From CAJQLB01 sp041392065 (GTDB taxonomy: Bacteria > Bacteroidota > Bacteroidia > Flavobacteriales > Flavobacteriaceae): a DNA stretch of 64,000 nucleotides. Below the pieces are notes generated by a model. It searched no databases and was not told the origin of the DNA. It saw only the letters and a list, made by a program, of their open reading frames with translations. This document shows, in pieces, positions 33,574 through 41,934 of this stretch (its first letter is position 1; each line of letters starts with the position of its first letter). Made by a program: the position numbers and the translations under genes. The stretch spans positions 248,001-312,000 of the forward strand of contig JAWKMU010000004.1 of assembly GCA_041392065.1 (NCBI GenBank), in the 5' to 3' direction.

Positions 33574-35094
33574 ATGAATAAAAAAATAGCATATATAATA
33601 CTTTTAATGTTTACAGGTCATTTAGCAATCTCTCAAACAAAAGAGAGTGTTTTTGTTTGGCCAAATTCACCAGCTTCAATTGTTTTTCAAGATTTTGTCA
33701 AAGCCTATAACTCAAAAGAAGAAAAGGAGGTAGAAAAATTTGTAAAGAAACATTATACTTTATCTAAAATCGAAAGTGTTAATGAGAAGGTTGAATTATG
33801 GATGGATTTATATTACAGATATGGTCCAATAAAAGTACATTCTATTTCCATAAACAAACCTCATGACTTAGAGATTTGGGTAAAAGGGGAAGTTACTGAA
33901 AATTGGTTTGCGCCAGAGTTTATTTTAGATAAAAACACAAACAAAATTAAAGCGGTTGGATTGTTAGAAGGAGAACAACCTAAAGGAACTATATTTCCAG
34001 CTGATAACGAAAACCAATTTTTAAAAAATTTAGAAAGCTATTTAGAAACCAATGAAAAAGCTGGCCTATTTCAAGGCAACGTATTAATAACTAAAAGTGA
34101 CAACACTATTTTAAATAGAGCATTTGGCTACTCAAATAATGAGGATAAATCTAAAAATCAGATAGAAACCAGAATGCGAATTTCATCCATTACAAAACCT
34201 TTTACAGTTGTTGCCTGCCTTCAGCTTGTGCAAAAAGGTGTTTTAGATTTAGACACGCCAATAGCTAACTACCTAACAGATTTACCTTCTCACATTTCAA
34301 ATAGAATAACATTAAAATCATTAATAACACACACTTCTTCGTACGAGCTTGATGGTATAGAAGGATTTAGGCAAGAACTTGAAAGCACAAAAAGTATGAA
34401 TGAGGTTTACCAACTTCATCTAAAATATTTACCAAAGTGGGAAAAGTATAACAATTTTGAACCATCAGGCAAATTCGATTATTCAAACGATTCTTTTGAT
34501 TTGATTGCCATTATTATTGAAAAAATTACAGGACATAAGTTTGAAAATTATTTAAAAGAGTTTGTTTTTAAAATAGCAAATATATCTAATACTTCTTTTG
34601 ATAATAATAATTTATCAACTCCTTACAGATATGATCTAAGTTATAAAGAGCTTACGAATTATGAAAGTAAATATCCTTACACATTAGGCAAAATATCAGG
34701 AGCAGGAGGTTTAAAAAGTACCACACAAGATTTGGCAAACTTTTTTAACACACTTTATAAAACCAATAAATTATTAGACTTACCTTATAAAAGCTTAATG
34801 TTTTCAATATTTCAAACTTCAGGATCAGCATCTAACCCAGATATTGGCATTTCTCCAATAGGGAATATAGATTTCAATAAAAAAAATAAGGTCAAAAATG
34901 GACGTTCTTTTGGGTTTAGTATTTCTTATGACACCAATCTCAATATAGGCCATAATGGAACAAGTATAGGTAATTCTGCAGAGTTGAGGTATTTTCCTAA
35001 TTCAGACTATTTAATGATTGTACTCTGCAACAACCGTTCTGGAGCTCAAAATTTTTACAATTATTTTAAAAATAAAATACCTCAAAAATTATGA
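33574..35094 (+). CDS. Exported serine hydrolase of the class C beta-lactamase fold
   Basis: A 506-residue protein with a signal peptide (ILLMFTGHLAISQ). An N-terminal extension of about 110 residues (FQDFVKAYNSKEEKEVEKF, NTF2-like) comes before the catalytic domain. The latter has S205-I-T-K208 (nucleophile and base), YSN near 303, and HNG in IGHNGTSIGNSAELRYF near the C-terminus as the third motif. Such proteins are esterases, peptidases or beta-lactamase relatives. The stop overlaps the next start by 4 bases. Confidence 0.87.
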   Translation: MNKKIAYIILLMFTGHLAISQTKESVFVWPNSPASIVFQDFVKAYNSKEEKEVEKFVKKHYTLSKIESVNEKVELWMDLYYRYGPIKVHSISINKPHDLEIWVKGEVTENWFAPEFILDKNTNKIKAVGLLEGEQPKGTIFPADNENQFLKNLESYLETNEKAGLFQGNVLITKSDNTILNRAFGYSNNEDKSKNQIETRMRISSITKPFTVVACLQLVQKGVLDLDTPIANYLTDLPSHISNRITLKSLITHTSSYELDGIEGFRQELESTKSMNEVYQLHLKYLPKWEKYNNFEPSGKFDYSNDSFDLIAIIIEKITGHKFENYLKEFVFKIANISNTSFDNNNLSTPYRYDLSYKELTNYESKYPYTLGKISGAGGLKSTTQDLANFFNTLYKTNKLLDLPYKSLMFSIFQTSGSASNPDIGISPIGNIDFNKKNKVKNGRSFGFSISYDTNLNIGHNGTSIGNSAELRYFPNSDYLMIVLCNNRSGAQNFYNYFKNKIPQKL

Positions 35095-36026
35095 AACAGT
35101 TTTTCTTTTTTGCTTTGTTTTTTTTAACAAGTAGTAATAATATTTATTCTCAAGATCATCGAAATTCATATTCCAAAGCTATTGAAGATGTTTTAAGTCT
35201 TTATGATAAAAAACAAATAGTAGCATTAGGTGAAAATCATGGTCGTTTTAAAGAATCAGAGTTCAGATTACAATTAATTAAACATCCTGATTTTTCAAAG
35301 ACAGTTGATGTAATAGTTGTTGAATTTGCTAATCCATTATATCAAACTATTATTGATGATTATGTAAACGGTAAAAATGTTGAGCTAAATACTTTAAAAA
35401 AAGTATGGCAAAACACAACACAGGTTAGTGGTGTTTGGGATTCGCCTGTATATATGGATTTTTTTAAAACAGTTAGAGGCGTAAATTCAAAATTAAGTAA
35501 CAATAATAAAATAAGAATTATAGCCGCCGACCCTCCAATTGATTGGAGTAAAGTTAATAGCTATATAGATTTTGAACCCTTCTCAAATCGTGGCAGTTAC
35601 CCTGTTGAAGTAGTTGAAAGAGAAATTTATGATAAAAATCTCAAAGCACTACTAATTTTTGGTTCTCAACATACTGAATTGTCTGGTAAAGGATTCACTT
35701 CCAGGTTGTTGAAAAAGCACCCTGGAACTATTGCTATAATAATGCCGCCAGCATTCGATGAGAAAGAAATGCAACTTTTAAAAAGGTATATAGACTCTCC
35801 AAACACACAACTTATTGATTTAAATCTTAACAACTTGGGAAATATTCCATACAAGGAAATCCAGCCACATTTTAGATTCAATGGATTATTAAAGGATGCA
35901 GGGCAGTTTAAACTCTTTCTTGGTTTTGAAAAGGACAGCGTAGTTCACATTCCTGAATCAATTAACAATGATGAAGTGTATCAAAAAGAAAAAAAACGAA
36001 GGCTCAAAATCCTATCAAGAAATTAA
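35091..36026 (+). CDS. Exported ChaN/erythromycin-esterase-like protein
   Basis: A 311-residue protein with a signal peptide (FFFALFFLTSSNNIYSQ). The motif IVALGENHGRFKESEFRLQLI, followed by VIVVEFANPLYQ, is the conserved Glu-His/Glu pattern of the heme-uptake ChaN, TraB and erythromycin esterase superfamily. LLIFGSQHTELSGKGFTSRL supplies the later His. The family acts on diverse substrates and I cannot choose among them. Translational coupling (ATGA) to the serine hydrolase suggests a joint job. Confidence 0.7.
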   Translation: MKQFFFFALFFLTSSNNIYSQDHRNSYSKAIEDVLSLYDKKQIVALGENHGRFKESEFRLQLIKHPDFSKTVDVIVVEFANPLYQTIIDDYVNGKNVELNTLKKVWQNTTQVSGVWDSPVYMDFFKTVRGVNSKLSNNNKIRIIAADPPIDWSKVNSYIDFEPFSNRGSYPVEVVEREIYDKNLKALLIFGSQHTELSGKGFTSRLLKKHPGTIAIIMPPAFDEKEMQLLKRYIDSPNTQLIDLNLNNLGNIPYKEIQPHFRFNGLLKDAGQFKLFLGFEKDSVVHIPESINNDEVYQKEKKRRLKILSRN

Positions 36027-36037
36027 ATAACAAGGCT

Positions 36038-36457
36038 GTGAATTTAAAAAACAAAAATTTTTTGAGTATAGGAAGCTTTTTATTTATCTCCATTGGAGGA
36101 TATCATATTTTTCTACCTTATTTATGGAACTGGAAGGAGTTTTCAAACACAATGCCTGATATGGTTGAATGGGCACTGTATGCTGTTAATTTTTTTATGA
36201 GCTGCTTAATGATACTTATTGGCATTTTTACTTTAGTAATCATTAAAAAGCAAAGCAACAAAAACAATTTAATTTTATTGTTAGGAGCTCTTTATTGGGT
36301 CTCAAATTTTGTTTACCAAATTATATATCCCACACCTATACCTCAAGAATTATACGCTATGAAAATAGGGTTTTTAATTCCGCCTGTAATTGGTTTTTGT
36401 TGTTATATAATTCCATTTATTGCATTCAAAAACAGCAAAGAAAAAAACATACTATAA
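36038..36457 (+). CDS. Four-helix membrane protein of unknown function
   Basis: A 139-residue protein beginning with GTG at 36038, with four hydrophobic helices (IGSFLFISIGGYHIFLPYLW, YAVNFFMSCLMILIGIFTLVI, LILLLGALYWVSNFVYQI, FLIPPVIGFCCYIIPFIAF). I do not recognise the family. It starts 11 bases after the ChaN-like gene, and its TAA shares one base with the ATG of the thioredoxin-like gene, so the unit continues. Confidence 0.72.
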   Translation: MNLKNKNFLSIGSFLFISIGGYHIFLPYLWNWKEFSNTMPDMVEWALYAVNFFMSCLMILIGIFTLVIIKKQSNKNNLILLLGALYWVSNFVYQIIYPTPIPQELYAMKIGFLIPPVIGFCCYIIPFIAFKNSKEKNIL

Positions 36458-37695
36458 TGAAAAAGTTGATCATTTTATTTATATTATCCATTAGCATCAC
36501 AGCTTTTCCTCAAGATTTCAAAATCAATTTGAGTAATAACTTTCAAAGTCAATTTGGTTCAAGTAGTGATATGATAGCTCTAAACCCAATATTTAAACTT
36601 GAGTCTGATACCATTTTTAATAAAACTGAATATTCAAAAATTAAAAGGTTTCCTAAAGGAGTTTCAAACTCTGATTTAGCCTACGGTTTTTTATATTTTT
36701 CTGGAAATCATAATCCCATTTTTGAGAATGAAATAGTATTTCTTGTTAAAAATTACATGTCTGATAAGCCTTTATTATATTTTGATTTAAATGGGAATTT
36801 AGATTTTACTGATGATGGCAACCCAATTTCTTTTATCAACAGTTTTAATCTTACACTAAAAAATAATGATAATCCATCTTCTGAACTTCATTATCAAATC
36901 GGTAAAAGTGAAATCAGCATAAAAAACCAAGAAGCTTTAATTCATAGATTTAGTTCTAAATATCCTAAAAGTAAAATTGTTTCTACAAATTATTGGCTAA
37001 CTAATCTTAGGAAAGCAGTAAAGTTATCTAATACAAAATTAGATGGTAAACCCATAACAGTAATGCTTTTTGATGAAAATGCTGATGGTCTATTTAGTGA
37101 AAACATAGATAAAATCTTTATTGAACCTAATACAATAGAATTAGGAAAAGATTTAAGTTCTTATTTAAGAAAAGCAAACACAATAAGTAAAGATGCAACA
37201 TTCTTAATCCATAACAGGACTTATAGTTTAAAATCCTTAGATATAGCTGGAAAAAATTTAATCATAACTTCTACTTTAAAAAAAGCAAACAAAGTTTTTG
37301 GTGTTGGAGATATAATTTCAACACTAAAAATAGAACTGATTAATGAACTAGCTTTACCTATTGAGAGTTTATTAAATAATGAAAAATATGTATTACTTGA
37401 AGTTGGAGGCACTTGGTGTGGAGGGTGTATTACACAAAAACCTATTGTTAAAGAGATACAAAACTCAAAAAAAGCTATTGTAATTGGTGTATTTGCAAAT
37501 GACACTAAAGCTTCTGTATCTAAATATATAGATAAACACGATATCAATTGGCAAGTTGGCTTAATGAATGATGAATTCAAAAATCTATTTGGCATTAACT
37601 CATTTCCAACTTATATACTTATTTCTCCTCAAGGAAAAATCGAGATGATAGATATTAATGCAAGTAAGATTAAAAAGATCATTGAAAATAATTAA
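36457..37695 (+). CDS. Exported TlpA-like thioredoxin-fold protein with CGGC active site
   Basis: A 412-residue protein. The true start is ATG 36457 (MKKLIILFILSISITAFPQ, a signal peptide), not an upstream in-frame codon inside the previous gene. Residues about 20-290 are beta-rich and unassigned. The C-terminal domain is a TlpA/ResA-type thioredoxin: LLEVGGTWCGGC with C321 and C324, FANDTKASVSKYID, and SFPTYILISPQGKIEMID with the cis-Pro. It is probably a periplasmic disulfide reductase. Compare the 25710-26771 protein, which has the fold without the Cys pair. Confidence 0.85.
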   Translation: MKKLIILFILSISITAFPQDFKINLSNNFQSQFGSSSDMIALNPIFKLESDTIFNKTEYSKIKRFPKGVSNSDLAYGFLYFSGNHNPIFENEIVFLVKNYMSDKPLLYFDLNGNLDFTDDGNPISFINSFNLTLKNNDNPSSELHYQIGKSEISIKNQEALIHRFSSKYPKSKIVSTNYWLTNLRKAVKLSNTKLDGKPITVMLFDENADGLFSENIDKIFIEPNTIELGKDLSSYLRKANTISKDATFLIHNRTYSLKSLDIAGKNLIITSTLKKANKVFGVGDIISTLKIELINELALPIESLLNNEKYVLLEVGGTWCGGCITQKPIVKEIQNSKKAIVIGVFANDTKASVSKYIDKHDINWQVGLMNDEFKNLFGINSFPTYILISPQGKIEMIDINASKIKKIIENN

Positions 37696-37704
37696 TACTA
37701 TTAA

Positions 37705-38457
37705 ATGAAAAGAAGAGATTTTACAAAAGGTTTATTAGCTACTGTAACAAGTTACGCCCTAATAGAATCTCTATTTGCTACAAATGCAATTGCAAATAAA
37801 ATAAATCCATTAACAAAACATTGGGTAATTTTACTTAATGAGTATTGTTCAGATTTAAAAAAACAAGCTATATCGCCTTTAGAATGGCAAAAACTGATTG
37901 AAAGTTTATACAAAACAATCGATTTGAAAGAATTACTAAAGTTTATAGATTTAAAAAAATTACAAAAAGGATTTCAGTATCCAGACTTAGGAGTAAATAC
38001 TAAACCTGTGTTTTTTCCAAAATTAGAAGGTCTTCCAGAAAATACTCTTTTCGTAAAAAAAATATTTGGAATGCAGAAAGATAGAGCAATTATTCCTCAT
38101 GGTCATAATAATATGGCTTCAGCTCACTTAGTTTTAGAAGGAGAAATGCATTTAAGACATTATGAAAAAATAGCTATTGCAGACAAGAATTTAATTATAA
38201 AACCATCTATAGACAAAATAGTAAGAACAGGTCATTTTTCATCAATTTCCGATGAAAAGGATAATGTGCATTGGTTTGTTGCCAATACTCAAACCGCCTT
38301 CACCTTTGATATAATTATGCTCGACTTAAACAATAAATCTACTGATATTCAAAACATAGACATTTATGAAAAACAAAACTTGAACAATGGAACAATTAGA
38401 GTTCCTATACTAGATGTAAATACAGCATTAAAAAAATATGGAAAGCATCATCATTAA
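37705..38457 (+). CDS. Tat-exported cupin-like protein
   Basis: A 250-residue protein opening with a twin-arginine signal (KRRDFTKGLLATVTSYAL), so it is exported folded, probably with a cofactor. Residues about 125-215 have the cupin pattern: IIPHGHNNMASAHLVLEGEMHLRHYE gives HxH, Glu and His ligands; VHWFVANTQTAFTFDIIMLD is the second motif. The C-terminus is RVPILDVNTALKKYGKHHH, a potential His metal tail. A decayed copy of this C-terminus lies at 39281-39369, beyond the CPBP gene. Confidence 0.75.
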   Translation: MKRRDFTKGLLATVTSYALIESLFATNAIANKINPLTKHWVILLNEYCSDLKKQAISPLEWQKLIESLYKTIDLKELLKFIDLKKLQKGFQYPDLGVNTKPVFFPKLEGLPENTLFVKKIFGMQKDRAIIPHGHNNMASAHLVLEGEMHLRHYEKIAIADKNLIIKPSIDKIVRTGHFSSISDEKDNVHWFVANTQTAFTFDIIMLDLNNKSTDIQNIDIYEKQNLNNGTIRVPILDVNTALKKYGKHHH

Positions 38458-38495
38458 AATAGTATAATAATTTATCAATCAAAATCAAATAAAAA

Positions 38496-39272
38496 ATGAA
38501 GTATCTAGCATCAAAAGGAGGTATCTACCTCATTACAACATTAATTGTAACAGCAATATATGTGCTGTTCATCAATCAACTACATCTCGATAGAAGTTTT
38601 TATAGGCATACGGTTGCATTACCAGGTGTTTTAGGCTTGGCGTTCATGTTTTTTTCCAAACTATCCAACCTCAGATTTAGTGATTTTTTTAGGCAGTTTA
38701 AAATTCAGAAAAAAAATGTTAAATGGTTACTCTTATCACTCTTTCTTTACACAATGCTATCTTATTTGGCTTCTGCTATTTCAGGATTAGTTTTTAATGG
38801 TAATTTTATTTGGGTACCAAATTTTAAAATACCAATATCAAAAGTATGGCTCATTTTTGTATTGGCTTTTTTTGAAGAAATAGGATGGCGAGGTTTTGCT
38901 TTACCACAACTATTAGAAAAATTTAGCTTTGTCCAATCCAGTTTGCTCGTTGGTATAGTTTGGGCATTGTGGCATTTTCCAGGCTACTTGGTTGGTTTTG
39001 GCGCACCCAACGATATACCATTTATAGTATTCTCTCTTTGGGTATTAGCATCGTCATTTATATTTAGCTGGCTGTATATCAAATCCAATAAAAATGTTTG
39101 GACTGCTGTTTTACTTCATTTTGGAGCGAATATGGCATTGCAGCTATATCCTATAATGCCATCACCAGCAGGAACATCTATTACATTTTACATCATGACT
39201 TTACTTGTTCTTACAATAGCAATAATACTATTAACCAAATACAAATCCATTATAACTAATTCAATAAAATAA
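38496..39272 (+). CDS. CPBP-family intramembrane metalloprotease
   Basis: A 258-residue protein with about eight hydrophobic helices and the CPBP (Abi) motifs: FFEEIGWRGFALPQLL near 126 (EExxxR), GIVWALWHFPGYLVGF (motif 2 His) and VLLHFGANMALQLY (motif 3 His, Asn). The family includes prenyl-endopeptidase relatives and bacteriocin self-immunity proteins. No bacteriocin precursor was seen nearby. It lies between the intact cupin gene and a decayed copy of the cupin 3' end. Confidence 0.87.
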   Translation: MKYLASKGGIYLITTLIVTAIYVLFINQLHLDRSFYRHTVALPGVLGLAFMFFSKLSNLRFSDFFRQFKIQKKNVKWLLLSLFLYTMLSYLASAISGLVFNGNFIWVPNFKIPISKVWLIFVLAFFEEIGWRGFALPQLLEKFSFVQSSLLVGIVWALWHFPGYLVGFGAPNDIPFIVFSLWVLASSFIFSWLYIKSNKNVWTAVLLHFGANMALQLYPIMPSPAGTSITFYIMTLLVLTIAIILLTKYKSIITNSIK

Positions 39273-39280
39273 AAAGCAAT

Positions 39281-39369
39281 AAAACAAGATTTTTAAGCAA
39301 TGGACCTATAAAAGTTCCTATACTTGAAGTAAATATTGCTCAAAATACGGTAAAGAAAAGCATCATTAA
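39281..39369 (+). pseudogene. Decayed second copy of the cupin gene 3' end
   Basis: Bases 39299-39369 repeat the last bases of the cupin gene (38391-38457) with substitutions. Translated, the intact C-terminus NNGTIRVPILDVNTALKKYGKHHH is mirrored by NGPIKVPILEVNIAQ and then, after a one-base shift, KYGKEKHH and a stop. A second shift is needed upstream at the KQDF position. With at least two frameshifts and no start it is a remnant. It implies a former second cupin gene at this place. Confidence 0.75.
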
Positions 39370-39385
39370 CAAGAATATATTATAA

Positions 39386-39988
39386 TTAATGCTTAGCATA
39401 CATTTTCACTCCTGCTTTTATCTGTATTGGCAAATAGTTCTCACGTGGCACTAACGGACAAGAAAATTTCTCATTGTAAACACAAAGCGGATTGTAAGCT
39501 CTATTAAAATCTATAGTAATGGTATCGCTTTCCGAAATTCTTAAATCGATGTAACGTCCTCCATCATAACTTTGATCACCATTAGTATCGTCTAAAAAAG
39601 GTAAAAACAAATAATCTTCAAGACCTTTGGTTTGCATGTTTTCTTCACCTTGGTAAACATTTAAGTTATATCGTTCTCCACTAATCTCAAAAGTCAATAT
39701 ACCAAAAACTCGTTCTTTAGATAAGCGTTCAGTAGTTGTTTTCATGCTAAACCATTCTGCATTTGGAGTACGTTTTAATGATGCTTTTACTATATAGGTT
39801 GAATCAAATTTAAAAAAATCCAGTCCTCTAAAATTTTTTCTGTCCTTATCTGTTAAAGGAGATGTTGTTGCATCTTTAAACTTAGCGTTTTGTTCTTTTT
39901 GATAATCTGTTTCTCCAAGAAGTGGTCTTCTTTCCTGATTACAAGACATCAAAAACACAACGATACAAATAACAAATAAGCGAATCAT
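39386..39988 (-). CDS. DUF1684 lipoprotein
   Basis: A 200-residue lipoprotein (VVFLMSC, Cys16). The DUF1684 signatures are complete: FKDATTSPLTDKDRKNFRGL, a central YQGEENMQTKGLEDYLFLPFLD, and YNPLCVYNEKFSCPLVPREN followed by LPIQIKAG. This widespread family has conserved Cys and Asp residues but no assigned reaction. It is convergent with the accessory block and the first minus-strand gene after 21 kb. A TATTTTTG box (complement of 40006-40013) is 17 bases before its start. Confidence 0.88.
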   Translation of the reverse strand: MIRLFVICIVVFLMSCNQERRPLLGETDYQKEQNAKFKDATTSPLTDKDRKNFRGLDFFKFDSTYIVKASLKRTPNAEWFSMKTTTERLSKERVFGILTFEISGERYNLNVYQGEENMQTKGLEDYLFLPFLDDTNGDQSYDGGRYIDLRISESDTITIDFNRAYNPLCVYNEKFSCPLVPRENYLPIQIKAGVKMYAKH

Positions 39989-40005
39989 ACTATTTTTTTA
40001 CACTT

Positions 40006-40013
40006 CAAAAATA
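40006..40013 (-). promoter_or_regulatory. -7 box of the DUF1684 gene
   Basis: TATTTTTG on the minus strand fits TAnnTTTG, 17 bases before the ATG. Confidence 0.45.
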
Positions 40014-40033
40014 CAACTTAAAGTTTTTTTGCA

Positions 40034-40198
40034 TAGCTTTGAATGAACAAAAATCAAGAGCAATGAATTGTATCGTGAATATCTATAAGCAAAAAACCAC
40101 CTCGTTGAGAGTTTTGGGTTGGACGCCTTATATATTGTAACGATACAAATATCAATGATAACAATTTATAAAAGTCCGACTCCTAAGTCGGACTTTTT
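40034..40198 (+). ncRNA. Candidate small RNA or tiny-peptide transcript in a gene-free stretch
   Basis: The 356 bases between 39989 and 40344 hold no ordinary gene. TAGCTTTG (40034-40041) fits the -7 consensus, and a strong terminator ends at 40198, so a transcript of about 150 nt is possible. TTGTATCG (40068-40075) and CGATACAA (40141-40148) could pair over distance. A 25-codon frame (40063-40140, MNCIVNIYKQ...) lies inside but lacks a clear ribosome site. This is a hypothesis from signals only. Confidence 0.35.
40170..40198 (+). terminator. Strong orphan rho-independent terminator
   Basis: AAAAGTCCGACT (40170-40181) pairs perfectly over 12 bp with AGTCGGACTTTT (40186-40197), 4-base loop, then T-rich DNA. 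No plus-strand gene ends within 800 bases upstream, apart from the hypothetical short transcript. Confidence 0.75.
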
Positions 40199-40255
40199 AT
40201 TTTAGTGAAGTCATCAATTCAAAAATTTATGCATTGAATTGATTGGACTGAACTA

Positions 40256-40297
40256 ATCCCAAACTTATACTGGGCTTGCCGAAGTATGCTTTGGGAT
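40256..40297. repeat. Palindromic repeat-like element before the MFS gene
   Basis: ATCCCAAA (40256-40263) and TTTGGGAT (40290-40297) are perfect arms. The interior includes the word TTGCCGAAGTATG, with a further imperfect stem. Its form resembles short dispersed palindromes I recall from flavobacterial intergenic DNA. It sits about 50 bases before the MFS start. Confidence 0.4.
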
Positions 40298-40344
40298 CTG
40301 ATTTACAAGATTTCCACTTTTGTGGATATAAAAAATATTTTTTA

Positions 40345-41556
40345 ATGAAACGATTATTTAACAACTATATCAATACATTTAAAGGACTTTCACCAGAAGT
40401 TTGGTGGCTGGCTCTAATCACTTTGATTAATAGAGCTGGAACAATGGTTATACCATTTTTATCACTATATCTTAACAAAGATCTTGGTTTTAGTCTATCA
40501 AATGTTGGATGGATATTAAGCATTTTTGGCTTAGGCTCTGTTGCTGGTTCATGGATTGGTGGAAAACTAACAGATAAGTTTGGTTTTTATCGAGTTATGA
40601 TTTTTAGTTTGTTTGCAACAGGAATCCTATTTATTTTGCTGCAATACTTAACTACCTTTTTGAGTTTCTCAATTGGTATTTTTTTAGTGATGCTTGTAGC
40701 AGATTCTTTCAGGCCAGCAATGTTTGTTGCAATGAGTGCTTACAGTAAACCTGAAAACAAAACAAGAAGCGTTACACTAATTCGCTTAGCCATAAATCTT
40801 GGTTTTTCTGCTGGACCTGCAGTTGGAGGCATCATCATAACCACTATTGGTTATTCTGGATTGTTTTGGGTAGATGGCATAACATGCATTATCGCAACAC
40901 TATTGTTAATAAATGTTCTGCATCCTAAAAAAGTAAAGACTTTAGACAATGTAATTAACGAAAACCCAGAAAGCATCATGAAAGACAAACCATATTGGTT
41001 GTTTTTAATAGCAATGGCTTTTTTTGGTATTATCTTTTTACAATATTTTTCAACCATGCCATTGTATTACAAAGACGTTCATTCACTTACAGAACTTGAA
41101 ATTGGGTTGCTTATGGGAATGAATGGTTTTATCATTTTTGTGTTAGAGATGCCTTTAATAAAATGGTTAGAAAATTCAACTTATACTAGAGCAGGTCTTA
41201 TGGTTTTTGGTGCTCTTTTAGTTGGAGCCAGCTTCATTGTACTTATAATGACAAGTTGGATTGGTATTTTAATTTTTGGAATGCTCCTCATGACAATTGG
41301 CGAAATGATTGTATTTCCATTTTCAAATGCCTTTGCAATGAACAGAGGAAAACGTGGTAAATTAGGCGAATACATGGCACTCTATACCATTTCATTTTCT
41401 CTATCACATGTATTTGGTCACAACGCAGGAATGCAACTTATTGATAAATTAGGTTATAACACAACTTGGATTTTAATAACATTATTGGCAGTTGTTTGTA
41501 TTTTGATTTTATTACTTTTAAAACGAGCTTTAATAACTGAAAAATCAACCGTATGA
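40345..41556 (+). CDS. MFS transporter, probably drug/metabolite exporter
   Basis: A 403-residue protein from ATG 40345 (MKRLFNNYINTFKGL); an in-frame start at 40276 would run through the palindrome and is rejected. There are twelve hydrophobic helices. The motif A loop GGKLTDKFGFYRVM lies between helices 2 and 3, and INRAGTMVIPFLSLYL in helix 1 is typical of the MdtH/YfcJ-like exporter group. The middle loop is short. It overlaps the VOC gene by 4 bases, forming an operon with VOC and DJ-1-like genes. Confidence 0.88.
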   Translation: MKRLFNNYINTFKGLSPEVWWLALITLINRAGTMVIPFLSLYLNKDLGFSLSNVGWILSIFGLGSVAGSWIGGKLTDKFGFYRVMIFSLFATGILFILLQYLTTFLSFSIGIFLVMLVADSFRPAMFVAMSAYSKPENKTRSVTLIRLAINLGFSAGPAVGGIIITTIGYSGLFWVDGITCIIATLLLINVLHPKKVKTLDNVINENPESIMKDKPYWLFLIAMAFFGIIFLQYFSTMPLYYKDVHSLTELEIGLLMGMNGFIIFVLEMPLIKWLENSTYTRAGLMVFGALLVGASFIVLIMTSWIGILIFGMLLMTIGEMIVFPFSNAFAMNRGKRGKLGEYMALYTISFSLSHVFGHNAGMQLIDKLGYNTTWILITLLAVVCILILLLLKRALITEKSTV

Positions 41557-41930
41557 ACTTAAACCAAGTCACTATTCCATCATTAGATGTTGAAAAAGCG
41601 ACTCAGTTTTACAAAATCTTAGGTTTGAAACTCATTGTTGATGCATTACCAAGATATGTAAGGTTAGAGTGTCCAGATGGCGAAGCTACATTATCTATTC
41701 ATAAAGTAAATAAGCTCCCAAAAGGCAATGGTATCACTATTTATTTTGAAGATGAAAATTTAGACACTTTAGTTTCAAACTTAATACAAAAAGAAATTAC
41801 CTTTATAAATGATCCAGAAGATAAAACTTACTTGTGGAGAGAAGCACATCTGAAAGATCCAGATGGTAATCACATTATTTTGTTTTACGCTGGAAAAAAT
41901 AGAAAAAATCCGCCTTGGCGATTAACATAA
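41553..41930 (+). CDS. VOC-family protein
   Basis: A 125-residue vicinal-oxygen-chelate fold protein: VTIPSLDVEKATQFYKILGLKLIVD and ECPDGEATLSIHKV in the first unit, TIYFEDENLDTLVSNLIQKEITF and WREAHLKDPDGNHIILFYAG in the second. His and Glu candidates for metal binding are present (SIHK, DPDGNHIILF). Being translationally coupled to an MFS exporter, it may bind or detoxify the exported compound. That is inference. Confidence 0.85.
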   Translation: MNLNQVTIPSLDVEKATQFYKILGLKLIVDALPRYVRLECPDGEATLSIHKVNKLPKGNGITIYFEDENLDTLVSNLIQKEITFINDPEDKTYLWREAHLKDPDGNHIILFYAGKNRKNPPWRLT

Positions 41931-41934
41931 AAAG

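Noticed and set aside
36295..36456. Upstream extension of the TlpA-like protein
   Set aside because: It overlaps the four-helix membrane gene out of frame and buries the signal peptide.
38496..39272. Bacteriocin immunity system around the CPBP gene
   Set aside because: No small Gly-Gly leader peptide or peptidase-containing ABC transporter is present.
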